Of a stretch of 64,000 nt of DNA, positions 24,001 to 28,706 are shown piece after piece. Every line of letters begins with the position of its first letter. The stretch's first letter is position 1. The notes under the pieces are model-generated. The model saw only the letters and a list, made by a program, of their open reading frames with translations, was not told where the DNA came from and made no database searches. Source of the DNA: Chaetoderma sp. LZ-2023a (lineage: Eukaryota; Mollusca; Caudofoveata; Chaetodermatida; Chaetodermatidae); the NCBI GenBank assembly GCA_034401795.1, contig CM067370.1, forward strand, positions 102,304,028-102,368,027. Direction: 5' to 3'. Position numbers and translations under genes: made by a program.

Positions 24001-26771
24001 AACGCTTCAAAGCAACATAAGGTCTAGGGATTTGTTATCATCAAACTAATACTGTAGGATTTGATTGTGACATCTAACTCGACTAGAGTGGACTACACCT
24101 ATCCTAAATGAAAATAGCTACTCATGCAAAGTTGCATTTGACAATGATGTACGGAGTAGAAATAAATTGGCTCATAAAGAAGTGTTGAATCTGAGAATTG
24201 AAATTCTGGATTTGAACTAGTTATCAAAATTCTATAAAATTTGGTAGTTGACCTAAGAGTTATAATCTCGTTTCTAATGAACAATACGATTAGAATCTGG
24301 CCGCAATGAAATAAGCTGCTGGCGACATGACGTGACTTACGACCGGTCATCTCATATGGATCGTTTCACCCTCAGAGAATGGTGGAATACTTTCAGGATC
24401 CTATCATACCGATACGGCCGTTATAGCAAGGCTTTAGTTCAGCACATTAACAACATACTGCACAAAACGATTAAATGAACTTCAATCTTCTAGTAACATA
24501 TGTACATGGTGATTCCTCGGATTAGTGTTGAAAGACTAACATTGCGCCCCTACCCTCGGCATCATCACCGTGGCTTGACGACTAGCATGTTAGTCCATTT
24601 GCTGATTGTTCAGGAATGCCAAAGTTCATTTTGACGATTGTATATAAACTGCTCACTGAACTGTTAAATGTCCAAGTGCTGGAACAGCCCAAGCAGACAT
24701 ATCTTATTCTTATGGCAACCTAACACTAGTGAATGTATGTTGAAATGCAATGCCCAGGGAATTGTTCATTCAAATTGTTATTTTAAATACTTCAAGCGAA
24801 AACTTTAATATTACAATTTCTTGACATAGCGGAGGGCATTAATTCTCATGATTTTGATATGTTAATGAGCGTGGTATGAGCTTTACTGCCTACTATGCAT
24901 AACATTTAGAGGACATCGTTCACATGTCACGGTGACACGATCAGGTATTTCACCAGAATGGGTCGCGATGGAGAAATATATTGAAGATACCTAATCGAAT
25001 GATAAATTATCAATTTGGATTAATAAACACTTCCTGCATTATGAAAGGAGCCATTATTCACTAAAAACCCAAATTCCAATCTAAAACGTCATCACTCGTT
25101 ATCATGTAATAATACAGGATTGACGTCACAGCACCCATGAACCAAACTAATGTGATGTTCAAAAGCAAATTATTGTGACATAGATAGCTTTTCGCCAAGG
25201 AACATATATAAAAGCGAACTTTTCTATCTCTACGGCATAAGCTATCAGTGCAGTATAGCACTTTAGATGAGAGGACAATCCTTTCCACCCCTTTACAGGC
25301 AAATTTCAGTTTTACCCCATAGACAAGAAGACAATTTCTTTATGATGCAGCTCGAAAGTGGTGTTCGTAAAAAAAATCCTGAACTTTACTCAAAATGCTG
25401 ATTAACAGCCAAACTACGATATATTTTGAATATTGTGTGTTTAAATGCACTATTTTAGCTATTTCCTCTCAAAGTATACAATTGATTAACACCTCAGATG
25501 ACAAGCAAACATTTTGGAAATGAAGGATTCGCAGGTAAACAATCCTGAATTCAGACAAGAATTCCATGGATTAAATGTCTCATCTGTCTCCTGTTTGTCA
25601 CAATTACCTCGAGCTTTAACCGTGTGACCCTAACATCATCATGCTGCTTCCTAAGAATATAGGTAACCATGTATCCAAGTTTAGTTGCAATAGGCTTAAC
25701 CTATCATGAAATATAAGCTGAGAAGTTTTGCTAAACACACAAACTTAATGTTGAAATAACAGAGTTCTGTATCAATGTCACAGTGATCTTGACCTTTGAT
25801 CATGTGACCCCCAACATCATCATACTGCTTCCTATCGTTATAGTTAACCATGTATCCAAGTTTAGTTGCAATAGGCTTAATCTATCATGAAATACAAGCT
25901 GAGAAGTTTTGCTAAACGCAAAAACTTAATGTTGAAATAACAGTGTTCTGTATCAATGTCACAGTGACCGTGACCTTTGACCTTGTGACCCCAACATCAT
26001 CTTACTGCTTCCTATCATTATAGGTAACCATGTATCCAAGTTTAGTTGCAATAGGCTTAACCAATCCTGAAATATAAGCTGAAGTGTTCCTAAACGCAAA
26101 AACTAAATGTTGAAAAAGCCGAGTTCTGTATCAAGGTCACAGTGACCATGACCTTTCACCTTGTGATGCCAACATCATCATGCTGCTTCCTAAGATTATT
26201 GGTAACCATGTATTTAAGTTTAGTTGCAATAGGCTTAACCAATCATGAAATATAAGCTGAGAGGTTTTGCTGAACGCAGAACCGTAATGTTATCGCTGCT
26301 GCCGCCGTCGGAAAAGTGATATCTGTCTCACTTTCTGCATCGCAGGCATGTGAAAAAATCATGAAAACTTTAATCTCTGATGATGTAAGGAATATTTTGA
26401 TGAATATTTTAAAACTAATTTGACTGGGGGCCATTGCTGGCCGCAACAGGCTCCAGTCAAATTAAATTCAAAATATACAACAGCCTGCCTAGTTGTCTTG
26501 ATATTGAACCACTGAAACGCCAAGGGTTAAAGGATTACAATGTATACTAACCTGCATCTTCTTCACTACCTTCCACCTCTTCATCATCATCTTCTTCAGC
26601 ATCATCTTCTTCAGTTTCACCGTCGTCATCTTCATCTTCATTTTCTGCATCATCATCACTGTCATTTACTGTCTCTTTTGATTCATTCTCTGGACCTGTG
26701 TCTATGACCATGCAAGGTTCCTTATCGCTGTCATCATCTTGGCTTGACGCTGCTAACAGTGATGCATCCAT
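3578..26771 (-). CDS. PHRF1: PHRF1-like protein with RING, PHD and HMG-box domains (9 coding exons)
   Basis: Nine minus-strand exons join with matching phases and no internal stop: 26771-26552, 22123-21867, 21207-21124, 16727-16609, 15046-14967, 12254-12097, 8939-8700, 5965-5848 and 3690-3584. That is 461 codons, plus one more before an in-frame TGA at 3580-3578. Order of domains: acidic Ser/Asp/Glu-rich N-terminus, C3HC4-type RING split over exons 2 and 3, PHD finger split over exons 4 and 5, an Arg-rich segment with 'ARTLVFERVRARIQ', a Lys-rich exon, and an HMG box split over exons 8 and 9. The RING-PHD pair with its spacing and the following SERVR-like segment is the signature of PHRF1, a nuclear ubiquitin ligase in vertebrates. 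An HMG box is not part of the vertebrate PHRF1 I know. The gene may instead continue beyond the window if exon 9 is spliced onward. An alternative is two adjacent genes, with an HMG gene starting at an ATG at 8948. Confidence 0.75.
3691..3977. other. Intron sequence, nothing recognised
   Basis: AT-rich sequence between exon 9 and the first MITE. I see no coding potential or repeat signature. Confidence 0.5.
3978..4213. mobile_element. Palindromic hairpin MITE, family 1 (copy 1)
   Basis: Two arms meet near 4090. 'TGGAATGACTGCCTCGATAA' on the left is mirrored by 'AGCCAGTCACTCCAGTGG' on the right; outer blocks are the complementary 'GATCAAGAGAAG' and 'CTTCTCTTGGTC'. The right end carries 'GGGATAACGGGTTAA', a degraded form of the family end. 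It is non-coding. At least nine more copies occur in the window. Confidence 0.75.
4214..4659. other. Intron sequence, nothing recognised
   Basis: AT-rich. I see no gene or clear repeat here. A short minus-strand open frame overlapping the MITE has no recognisable features. Confidence 0.4.
4660..5717 (+). repeat. Tandem-array element A (six degenerate units of 140-200 bp)
   Basis: The motif 'TTTGACAATTTCCGGTAAAT' recurs with variation near 4688, 4830, 4990, 5193, 5348 and 5492, each followed by 'AATCTAAGATTTTCACCC'. The array closes with 'GACGGACGACGG' and the boundary 'GCATAAGCTCACTTAGACC' then 'AGGTGAGCTAA'. The same end closes element B at 12069. A core of tandem units between fixed ends resembles Pearl or Helitron-like bivalve elements; I cannot decide which. 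Non-coding. Confidence 0.7.
5848..5965 (-). CDS. Exon 8: Lys-rich linker end and helix 1 of an HMG box
   Basis: The exon encodes 'TDKPKNATTSFFFYLRTFRE' and 'MLAASEEQCDAKETTVR'. The K-P-K-x3-S-x-F-x-x-Y/F pattern followed by F-R-E is the start and helix 1 of an HMG box, where the Phe/Tyr residues pack the core. Acceptor is TTATCCAG|ACAGC (phase 0, fits exon 7); donor is AGAG|GTATGC (phase 1, fits exon 9). Confidence 0.75.
6029..6316. mobile_element. TIR MITE, family 2 (copy 1)
   Basis: The left end 'AATGGACCTTTCCAGT' is mirrored on the right by 'ACTATAAAGGTCCATT'. Internal landmarks shared with other copies are 'GTAGGATGATGCCATAAT', 'TGTATGTCTTTACTATTTAA' and 'GATCCCAACACG' followed by 'GGTGGAGCTTAG'. 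This copy lacks the inner hairpin present in others. It begins about 64 bp upstream of the exon 8 acceptor. Confidence 0.7.
6351..7290 (+). repeat. Tandem-array element B, copy 1 (partial)
   Basis: It opens with 'CAAGAGGCCCAAGGTGCCTG' and 'TCGCTCACCG', then repeats blocks such as 'CCAAAATGGCCGCCAAACC', 'TCAAGTTCCCTTTGAACAAA' and 'CTTGCCCTAGATGATATTTC'. The right boundary of the family is missing here. Scattered short open frames are chance readings of the array. Confidence 0.75.
7291..7559. other. Intron sequence with a poly-C run at 7525-7547
   Basis: I see no gene or transposon signature. A 23-base C homopolymer lies near the right end; it is a length-unstable tract and its exact length may be unreliable in an assembly. 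Confidence 0.5.
7560..7845. mobile_element. Relic related to the hAT element at 16783-17873
   Basis: Blocks here ('AATGTTTATTAAAC'-like, 'TTTAGG.GGT', 'AATAA.TTCACTCCCGC', 'GGCATACATTAATA', 'TGTTCAATTTTCGTG') follow the same order as at about 17545-17760 inside the intact hAT. The terminal inverted repeats are not present, so this is an interior fragment. Confidence 0.55.
8170..8365. mobile_element. TIR MITE, family 2 (partial copy 2)
   Basis: It contains 'CTGTTGAATATTTTGAAAC', then 'GATCGATTGATCCCAACACG' and the right end 'ACTGGAAAGGTCCATTC'. The left end is not recognisable, so the copy is truncated or diverged. Confidence 0.6.
8700..8939 (-). CDS. PHRF1: PHRF1-like exon 7: Ser/Thr linker and Lys-rich basic region
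   Basis: The first part is Ser/Thr/Ala-rich and the rest is a run of Lys/Arg repeats such as 'KRKVVKRKRKATKRK' and 'KKGKGKKKK', a likely nuclear-localisation and DNA-binding tail. PHRF1 proteins carry a comparable basic region here. The donor AAAAAG|GTAATA is clear (phase 0). The acceptor GCGAAAG|GTTTC is weak in pyrimidines but keeps phase 0 with exon 6. An ATG at 8948 in the same frame leaves open that a separate Lys-rich HMG gene starts here. Confidence 0.6.
8971..9020. repeat. (ATTT)n microsatellite
   Basis: About 12 perfect ATTT units, 32 bp upstream of the exon 7 acceptor on the minus strand. Confidence 0.95.
9021..9525. other. Intron sequence, nothing recognised
   Basis: No coding signal or repeat family recognised between the ATTT and ATG microsatellites. 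Confidence 0.4.
9526..10010 (-). mobile_element. Decayed LINE 3' fragment (RT thumb and C-terminus), minus strand
   Basis: Minus-strand readings give 'RIPMKVKIQLYDATYVSIML' followed by 'YNCN', the thumb segment preceding the conserved Trp-Ala in several LINE clades. Further on comes 'QQRWFMFGRVPRMPENTPAQ' then 'KALIS', a C-terminal block common in invertebrate LINEs. Stops and frame changes separate the pieces. The minus-strand 3' end is an (ATG)n/(CAT)n microsatellite at 9526-9553, a typical LINE tail. The clade is not certain. Confidence 0.65.
10188..12069 (+). repeat. Tandem-array element B, copy 2 (complete)
   Basis: Left end: 'AACAAGAGGCCCTAAGGGCC' plus 'TGTATCGCTCACCT'. Right end: 'TGCCATGGCATAAGCTCAC' and 'CCAGGTGAGCTAA', the same as element A. 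Between them, units with 'AAGATGGCCGCCAAAC', 'CAAGTTC.C..GAACAAACTT' and 'CCCCAAGCGGTTTC' repeat with a period of a few hundred bases. The ends share the inverted core CAGGTGAGC. The right end is only 27 bp from the exon 6 donor. Confidence 0.8.
12097..12254 (-). CDS. PHRF1: PHRF1-like exon 6: Arg-rich segment after the PHD finger
   Basis: Starting with two bases that complete a Gly codon from exon 5, the exon reads 'QTRRPRRQIARTLVFERVRA' and a stretch of Arg/Glu/Gln-rich helix ending '..RRQILDSDSDH'. The 'ARTxxxERVRAxxxxxR' pattern follows the PHD finger in PHRF1 proteins. Acceptor is TTTATTAG|GCCAT; donor is GATCAT|GTAAGC, phase 0. The end of a tandem-array element lies 27 bp beyond the donor, and a TIR MITE begins 54 bp before the acceptor. 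Confidence 0.82.
12308..12681. mobile_element. TIR MITE, family 2 (copy 3, full length)
   Basis: Left 'CAATGGAGGATTCCAGTTT' pairs with right 'AAAACTGGATTCCTCCCTTG'. It carries all family landmarks: 'GATGTGTAGGATGATG', 'ATGTCTTTACTATTTA', the inner hairpin around 12480-12555 and 'GATCGATCGATCCCAACACG'. It starts 54 bp upstream of the exon 6 acceptor. Confidence 0.75.
12682..14536. other. Intron sequence, mostly unrecognised
   Basis: About 1.85 kb without a gene I can support. A half of the family-2 hairpin core ('GTTGAATATTTTGAACTTAA') occurs near 13421. Short open frames show no domain. Confidence 0.4.
14537..14767. mobile_element. Palindromic hairpin MITE, family 1 (copy 2, full length)
   Basis: The ends 'GTTTAACCCT' and 'TTAAAGGGTTAAA' are inverted repeats. 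The centre near 14650 is the perfect hairpin 'GGAATGACTGGCTCGGTTAT' against its complement ending 'CATTCC'. Arm landmarks are 'TGCAGACCAAAAGAA' and 'TTCTTTTGGTCTGCA'. The whole element can fold into one long hairpin. Confidence 0.85.
14967..15046 (-). CDS. PHRF1: PHRF1-like exon 5: second half of PHD finger
   Basis: The 80-nt exon encodes 'YHCECLDPPVDDVPVDEWF' followed by 'CPDC', i.e. the His-Cys pair and the last two Cys of the PHD finger plus the conserved Trp. PHD fingers of this kind read histone H3 tails (family knowledge). Acceptor is TTTCAG|CTACC and donor is CACAAG|GTAAAT (phase 1). A palindromic MITE begins about 27 bp upstream of the acceptor. Confidence 0.9.
15074..15280. mobile_element. 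Palindromic hairpin MITE, family 1 (copy 3)
   Basis: The centre 'ACTGGAATGACTGGCTGTGT' pairs with 'CAGCCATACGACTGGT'; the ends are 'AAACCATTAATGG' and 'GACCATTAAAGG'. It is more diverged than copy 2 and sits about 27 bp upstream of the exon 5 acceptor on the minus strand. Confidence 0.75.
15440..15547. mobile_element. Stand-alone hairpin (family 2 core)
   Basis: 'GCTGAATATTTTGAAAACAA' is mirrored by 'TTGTTTTCAAAATATTCAGC' around a central 'GTTGGTGGCCTGGCCACCAAC' hairpin. This is the inner palindrome of the family 2 MITE occurring alone. Confidence 0.75.
15815..16450 (+). repeat. Tandem-array element C
   Basis: Both borders carry 'TTCCCGCTTTT'. Between about 16000 and 16400, roughly 115-bp units with 'GAGCCTAATGTAAAC', 'GTTA.GCCAACTTT' and 'TCCACCAACCC' repeat about three times. 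The right end has a 'GGACAGGTGAATGCAATATT' block. Same design as elements A, B, D and E with a different unit. Confidence 0.6.
16609..16727 (-). CDS. PHRF1: PHRF1-like exon 4: first half of PHD finger
   Basis: The exon reads 'DVTYCEICGHGDREDRLLLC' and 'CDRCDLG', giving the first four Cys ligands (CEIC, CDRC) of a C4HC3 PHD finger. Acceptor is TTTGCAG|ATTGC; donor is CTTGG|GTAAT, phase 2, which joins the single leading C of exon 5 to make Gly. A hAT element (16783-17873) sits 48 bp upstream of the acceptor, counted to its target duplication. Confidence 0.88.
16783..17873. mobile_element. Non-autonomous hAT transposon 1
   Basis: Terminal inverted repeats 'TAGGCTTGCGCGATTTTTT' (left) and its complement 'AAAAAATCGCGCAAGCCTA' (right) are flanked by a perfect 8-bp duplication, CTTCTGGG, at 16775-16782 and 17874-17881. 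The 8-bp target duplication and TA..TA ends fit the hAT superfamily. No transposase frame is present in the 1091 bp. Subterminal regions contain many AATCGCGATT palindromes, likely transposase-binding repeats. Location: intron 3, 48 bp upstream of exon 4. Confidence 0.92.
18000..18375. mobile_element. TIR MITE, family 2 (copy 4)
   Basis: It contains 'CACATGTAGGCTGACG', 'TTTAATAAACATTGTTGA', the inner hairpin 18145-18235 and 'AATCGATCCCAACACGTGC' then 'GGGCGGGGCATA'. The terminal repeats are worn. Placed by shared order of landmarks. Confidence 0.65.
18376..18980. other. Intron sequence with a worn family 2 end near 18600-18690
   Basis: The phrase 'AAATCGATTTCAACACAA' followed by 'GTATAGCTAGAAATGGATC' echoes the right end of the family 2 MITE. 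The rest is unrecognised. Confidence 0.4.
18981..19200. mobile_element. Palindromic hairpin MITE, family 1 (copy 4)
   Basis: The centre 'CATGACTGGCTCGATAAACC' pairs with 'AGCCAGTCAGTCC'; outer arms are 'CATTTGCAGGTCAA' and 'TTGGCCTGCAAATG'. The ends are diverged. Confidence 0.75.
19612..20520 (+). repeat. Tandem-array element D (about 4-5 units of about 180 bp)
   Basis: Units contain 'AGTTCCCACTTCACAGTGAC', 'CTTGACCTCATGACC', 'ATATAGGGAAGCATGTATCC' and 'GATGATATGTTGAGCTAAAC'. The array is bounded on both sides by 'ATATTGGCAAAAATTT' (about 19622 and 20492), a direct repeat. The right side has 'GACAAACAGACAAATGG'. Non-coding intron sequence. Confidence 0.75.
20868..21078. mobile_element. Hairpin MITE, family 3
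   Basis: The outer ends 'TTAACTCTTACCACTCTGAT' and 'CAGAGTGGTAAGGGTTAA' are inverted. Inner arms 'AACTGGTGTACATTTCTCAA' and 'TTGAAAAATGTACACCAGTT' are also complementary, around a 'TGCTGTCTTTGACAGCA' centre. Single copy of this family seen; it ends 46 bp from the exon 3 donor. Confidence 0.75.
21124..21207 (-). CDS. PHRF1: PHRF1-like exon 3: end of RING finger
   Basis: An 84-nt phase 0-0 exon encodes 'NINTCPVDRQVFHLILAKH' and a short basic end. It completes the RING with the 'TCPVD' block. The last metal-ligand position is Asp rather than Cys, which is also the PHRF1-family state as I recall it. Acceptor is CACAG|AACATC and donor is AAAAAG|GTAAGT. Without this exon the RING would be incomplete, so the pairing with exon 2 supports the gene model. 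Confidence 0.88.
21641..21852. mobile_element. Palindromic hairpin MITE, family 1 (copy 5)
   Basis: The centre 'CACTGGAATGAATGGTTCGG' pairs with 'AAGCCTGTCATTCAAGTG'. The ends are 'TTAACACTTTAAC' and 'GTTAAAACATTAAAC'. It stops about 15 bp from the donor of exon 2 (RING), the closest insertion to a splice site in the window. Confidence 0.75.
21867..22123 (-). CDS. PHRF1: PHRF1-like exon 2: acidic run and first part of RING finger
   Basis: After an Asp-rich stretch encoded by GAT repeats, the exon carries 'ENCPICLNRIRNQDVGTPE', then 'CDHDFCLDCIVEWSK'. These supply the first zinc ligands of a RING finger (CPIC, C-x-H, FCLDC). The wording around 'VGTPE..C.H.FCLDCIVEWSK' is what identifies PHRF1. 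Acceptor is TTAGCAG|AT and donor is AAA|GTAAGT (phase 0). A hairpin MITE ends about 15 bp beyond the donor. Confidence 0.9.
22240..22566. mobile_element. TIR MITE, family 2 (copy 5)
   Basis: Left 'CACCATTCCAGTTTACC' and right 'GCTAAAACTGGATTCC' match the family ends. It includes 'GTGATGTGTAGGATGATGCC', 'TGATGACGGACTATGCGTTG' and 'GATCGATCAATCCCAACACG'. The inner hairpin is partly lost. Confidence 0.7.
22747..22956. mobile_element. Palindromic hairpin MITE, family 1 (copy 6, full length)
   Basis: The ends 'TTAACCCTTTAGCCCTCATA' and 'GTTAAAGGGTTAA' are inverted. The perfect central hairpin is 'TGACTGGCTCGATAACCGAG' continuing into its own complement. Well preserved, so probably a younger copy. 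Confidence 0.85.
23102..23336. mobile_element. Palindromic hairpin MITE, family 1 (copy 7, full length)
   Basis: The ends 'TTAACCCTTTAACACTTATA' and 'GGCTTAAAGGGTTTAA' with the same central hairpin as copy 6. A short direct duplication around 'TTGACATTTTCTTTGAAAAA' distinguishes its right arm. It lies directly beside copy 8. Confidence 0.85.
23336..23568. mobile_element. Palindromic hairpin MITE, family 1 (copy 8)
   Basis: It follows copy 7 immediately. The centre 'GGATGATTAGCTCGGTTATT' pairs with 'GAGCCAGTGATTTC'. Arms 'GAGAATACAATTTTTGAAAA' and 'CAAAAATTGTATTCTC' are perfectly complementary. This may be a subfamily with 'TAATGGTCAAATTTGGTCAA' ends. Confidence 0.75.
23742..23834. mobile_element. 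Stand-alone hairpin (family 2 core)
   Basis: 'TTTGAAACCAATTTGACTAG' is mirrored by 'CAGTCAAATTGGTTGCAAAA'. The centre is 'TGATGATTTATGCAGCA'. Confidence 0.7.
23835..25599. other. Intron sequence, nothing recognised
   Basis: About 1.75 kb of ordinary AT-rich sequence. I found no exon with matching phase for the PHRF1-like gene and no repeat family I could name. Confidence 0.4.
25600..26290 (+). repeat. Tandem-array element E (4 units of about 180 bp) with nuclear-receptor-like DR1 sites
   Basis: Units repeat 'AACCATGTATCCAAGTTTAG', 'TTGCAATAGGCTTAACC', 'AATATAAGCTGAGAAG' and 'GTTCTGTATCAATGTCACAG'. Each unit has a 'TGACCTTTGACC'-like stretch (perfect near 25974; degraded near 25793 and 26147), which in reverse is the AGGTCA-n-AGGTCA (DR1) site of RXR/HNF4-type receptors. 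Located in the first intron of the PHRF1-like gene. Binding is only inferred. Confidence 0.75.
26392..26487. mobile_element. Stand-alone hairpin (family 2 core)
   Basis: 'ATATTTTAAAACTAATTTGA' followed by CTGG is mirrored by 'CAGTCAAATTAAATTCAAAA'. It ends about 65 bp from the exon 1 donor. Confidence 0.7.
26552..26771 (-). CDS. PHRF1: PHRF1-like exon 1 (coding part): acidic N-terminus
   Basis: Translation from the ATG at 26771 gives 'MDASLLAASSQDDDSDKEP' followed by a long Asp/Glu/Ser run, matching the acidic low-complexity start of PHRF1 proteins. The ATG has G at -3 and G at +4. The frame is open upstream to about 26867 without another ATG, so 26771 is the favoured start; a 5' UTR exon is not identified. 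The exon ends GCAG|GTTAG in phase 1, which fits the 2-nt start of exon 2 exactly (together they make one Asp codon). Confidence 0.7.
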
Positions 26772-27269
26772 CCCTATAATAGCAGTGGGATGGCCCCTTG
26801 AGGTTGCAAACCACGTATTAGTTTGAATGGCTGGTGACTGGTTGTTACATAATGACTCACTGTTCACAATATTTCAGAAGTTCATAGGTTTACATTATTG
26901 AGAAGATATTCTCAATGATATAGATGTTGGGTTGGTTCCATTTTGAAGGATTTCTGAAAAATAATTTTAACAATGCAGTTAAAAATAAAATAAGTTAAAT
27001 AATAAAAAAAAGTTTAAAATAAGTTTTTAAATGGTTCCGGAAAGCTTTCAGAAAATCAGATCATGATGGCTGCCAAAACATTGACCTATTAAAATTCTGA
27101 ATCCCCTGCTACAAGTGCTAGGCCTCAAAGTAGATCTAAGATCTCTGATCTTGGGTCAGGTGCAGGGGTGTAACACTTTATCTGGGTACCAAGCCAGGTA
27201 TTTGGAGCGAGTGGCTAACCATAGCACTAAACAACTCATCTTTCATGACAGTTAATATTATGAATATCC
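26772..27269. other. 5' region of the PHRF1-like gene, promoter not identified
   Basis: Between the proposed start codon and the next LINE I see no clear core promoter or CpG-rich stretch. The open frame extends 5' of the ATG to about 26867, and a possible acceptor (TTTTTCAG, minus strand) lies near 26950. A 5' UTR exon could lie here or beyond the 17-kb transposon nest. Confidence 0.35.
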
Positions 27270-28044
27270 GTCATGGTGCTCGCCGTGTGAGTTCCCGCCC
27301 GGCATGTGCAGCACCGGGTCCCCAGCCTCGAAGGGGTCCACCCAAGCTACTGGTGGTAAAGTTCTTAGACCGTGGAGAAAAAGGAAGAAGGTTGTCCAAA
27401 ATGAAGTACAAGTAAGCAAACCGCTGACTATCTTGCAATGGAATGCTGAAGGAGTTTCTAACAAGAAAATGGAGCTTAGCTAAATTCTCAAGGAGAAATG
27501 CGTAGATGTCGCGTGTATCCAAGAAACTCATCTAAATGCCAACAGAAGATTCTGTATAAGAGGATTTCAGTGCTTCAGATCTGACAGGGATGGAAGACAT
27601 AAAGGAGGAGTCATAACCCTGGTCCGGAATAACCTAAATGCCATTGAAGTTCAGAGAGACATGGACGGACCTGAAATTCTAACAATCAAGATAATTCCAG
27701 AGAAACGTCCTATTACTGTTGTCAACTATTACTGCCCTAATAATCAACCATTGAATCTCAGGAAAATCCCAGTTCACCCAGATTCAACTATCGTTGCTGG
27801 TGACCTCAACAGTCATTCTCAGTTATGGGGCTATCATTCTACTGATAGGAGGGGTGAGGACATTGAAAATTGGATGGATGAGCAGAAGCTGATTCTCTTG
27901 AATAAGGCAGATGACCCCCCCACCCCCTACATTCTACTCAAGACGATGGCATACCTCAAGTTCTCCTGATCTAGCATTTTCGACAGAAAATCTACATCAA
28001 GAATCTTTGCCTATTGTTGGGGAACAGCTTGGAGGCAGTGATCA
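27270..28044 (+). mobile_element. I/Nimb-like LINE fragment: endonuclease domain, with stop codons
   Basis: Starting near 27433 the frame reads 'LTILQWNAEGVSNKKMEL', a TAA stop, then 'CVDVACIQETHLNANRR', 'KGGVITLVRNN', 'VNYYCPNN' and 'VAGDLNSHSQLWGYHS'. These are the metal- and DNA-binding motifs of an APE endonuclease. It ends at a 'GGSDQ' that corresponds to the SDH near the end of the domain. It is the same family as 1-3375. At 28044 it gives way directly to another LINE, so the rest was lost or displaced. Confidence 0.85.
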
Positions 28045-28636
28045 AATATTACTTTAAAACTAGCCCACTATGGAATTAGGGGCATTGCATTAAATTGGAT
28101 ATATAGCTATTTAACTAACAGAACACAATGTGTAAAATTCAGTGGGGCCATGTCAGGAGACAGGAAATTAGTCTGTAGCATTCCACAAGGATCAATTCTT
28201 GGACCTCTGTTGTTTTTGCTATACATGAATGACCTACCCAAAGCATGTAATCACCTCTCACTAATATTGTTTGCCGATGATACCAATGCCTTTTGTAGTC
28301 ACAAGGACATAGACACTGTATACAAGTATGTAAATAATGAAATGAAAAAAATCATAGACTGGTTTAAAGTGAATAAATTATCTCTGAATGTCGATAAAAC
28401 TAACTATATACTTTTCACAAAATCTAAGAATTTAAAACAAATAGCTCTCCCCAAAGTGTATGTAAATAATCAAGAAAATCACGAAGCACAATATGTCAAA
28501 TTTCTCGGCGTCTATCTGGATAAAAGCTTAACCTGGGAGAAGCATATAGAAATAGTGAGATCCAAGGTAGCAAAGAACATAGGTATCATGCGCAGACTTA
28601 AGCAATATCTTCCCCCTAATATTCTAAAAACTCTAT
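28045..28636 (+). pseudogene. LINE reverse transcriptase, left half (interrupted by a 16.9-kb insertion)
   Basis: The frame is open from about 28048 and gives 'KLAHYGIRGIALNWIYSYLT', 'CSIPQGSILGPLLFLLYMND' and the catalytic 'LFADDTNAFC', followed by 'KTNYILFTK', 'KFLGVYLDKSLTWEKHI' and 'IMRRLKQYLPPNILKTL'. This is the RT palm and thumb of a Jockey/CR1-group LINE (Daphne/Crack-like). The 5' end is truncated in the RT. At 28637 the frame runs into foreign sequence and a TAG. The missing next residues appear at 45507, in frame, so the gene was once continuous. Confidence 0.85.
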
Positions 28637-28706
28637 AGGTTTTACGGAATTCCCTTATGACGTCATTTTCACGCGTGCGCAGATGACTGGCCATCAAGCG
28701 TACGGC
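28637..28706 (+). repeat. Left terminal inverted repeat of the large insertion
   Basis: About 70 bp, diverged from the right copy but sharing three blocks at matching offsets: AGGTTTT at the tip, CGTCATT about 23 bp in, and CTGGCC-x-TCAAGCGT about 50 bp in. Confidence 0.65.

Noticed and set aside
25600-26290. CRISPR-like regular spacing in the tandem arrays
   Set aside because: Units are about 180 bp, contiguous and degenerate, in a eukaryotic intron, without short repeats separated by unique spacers.
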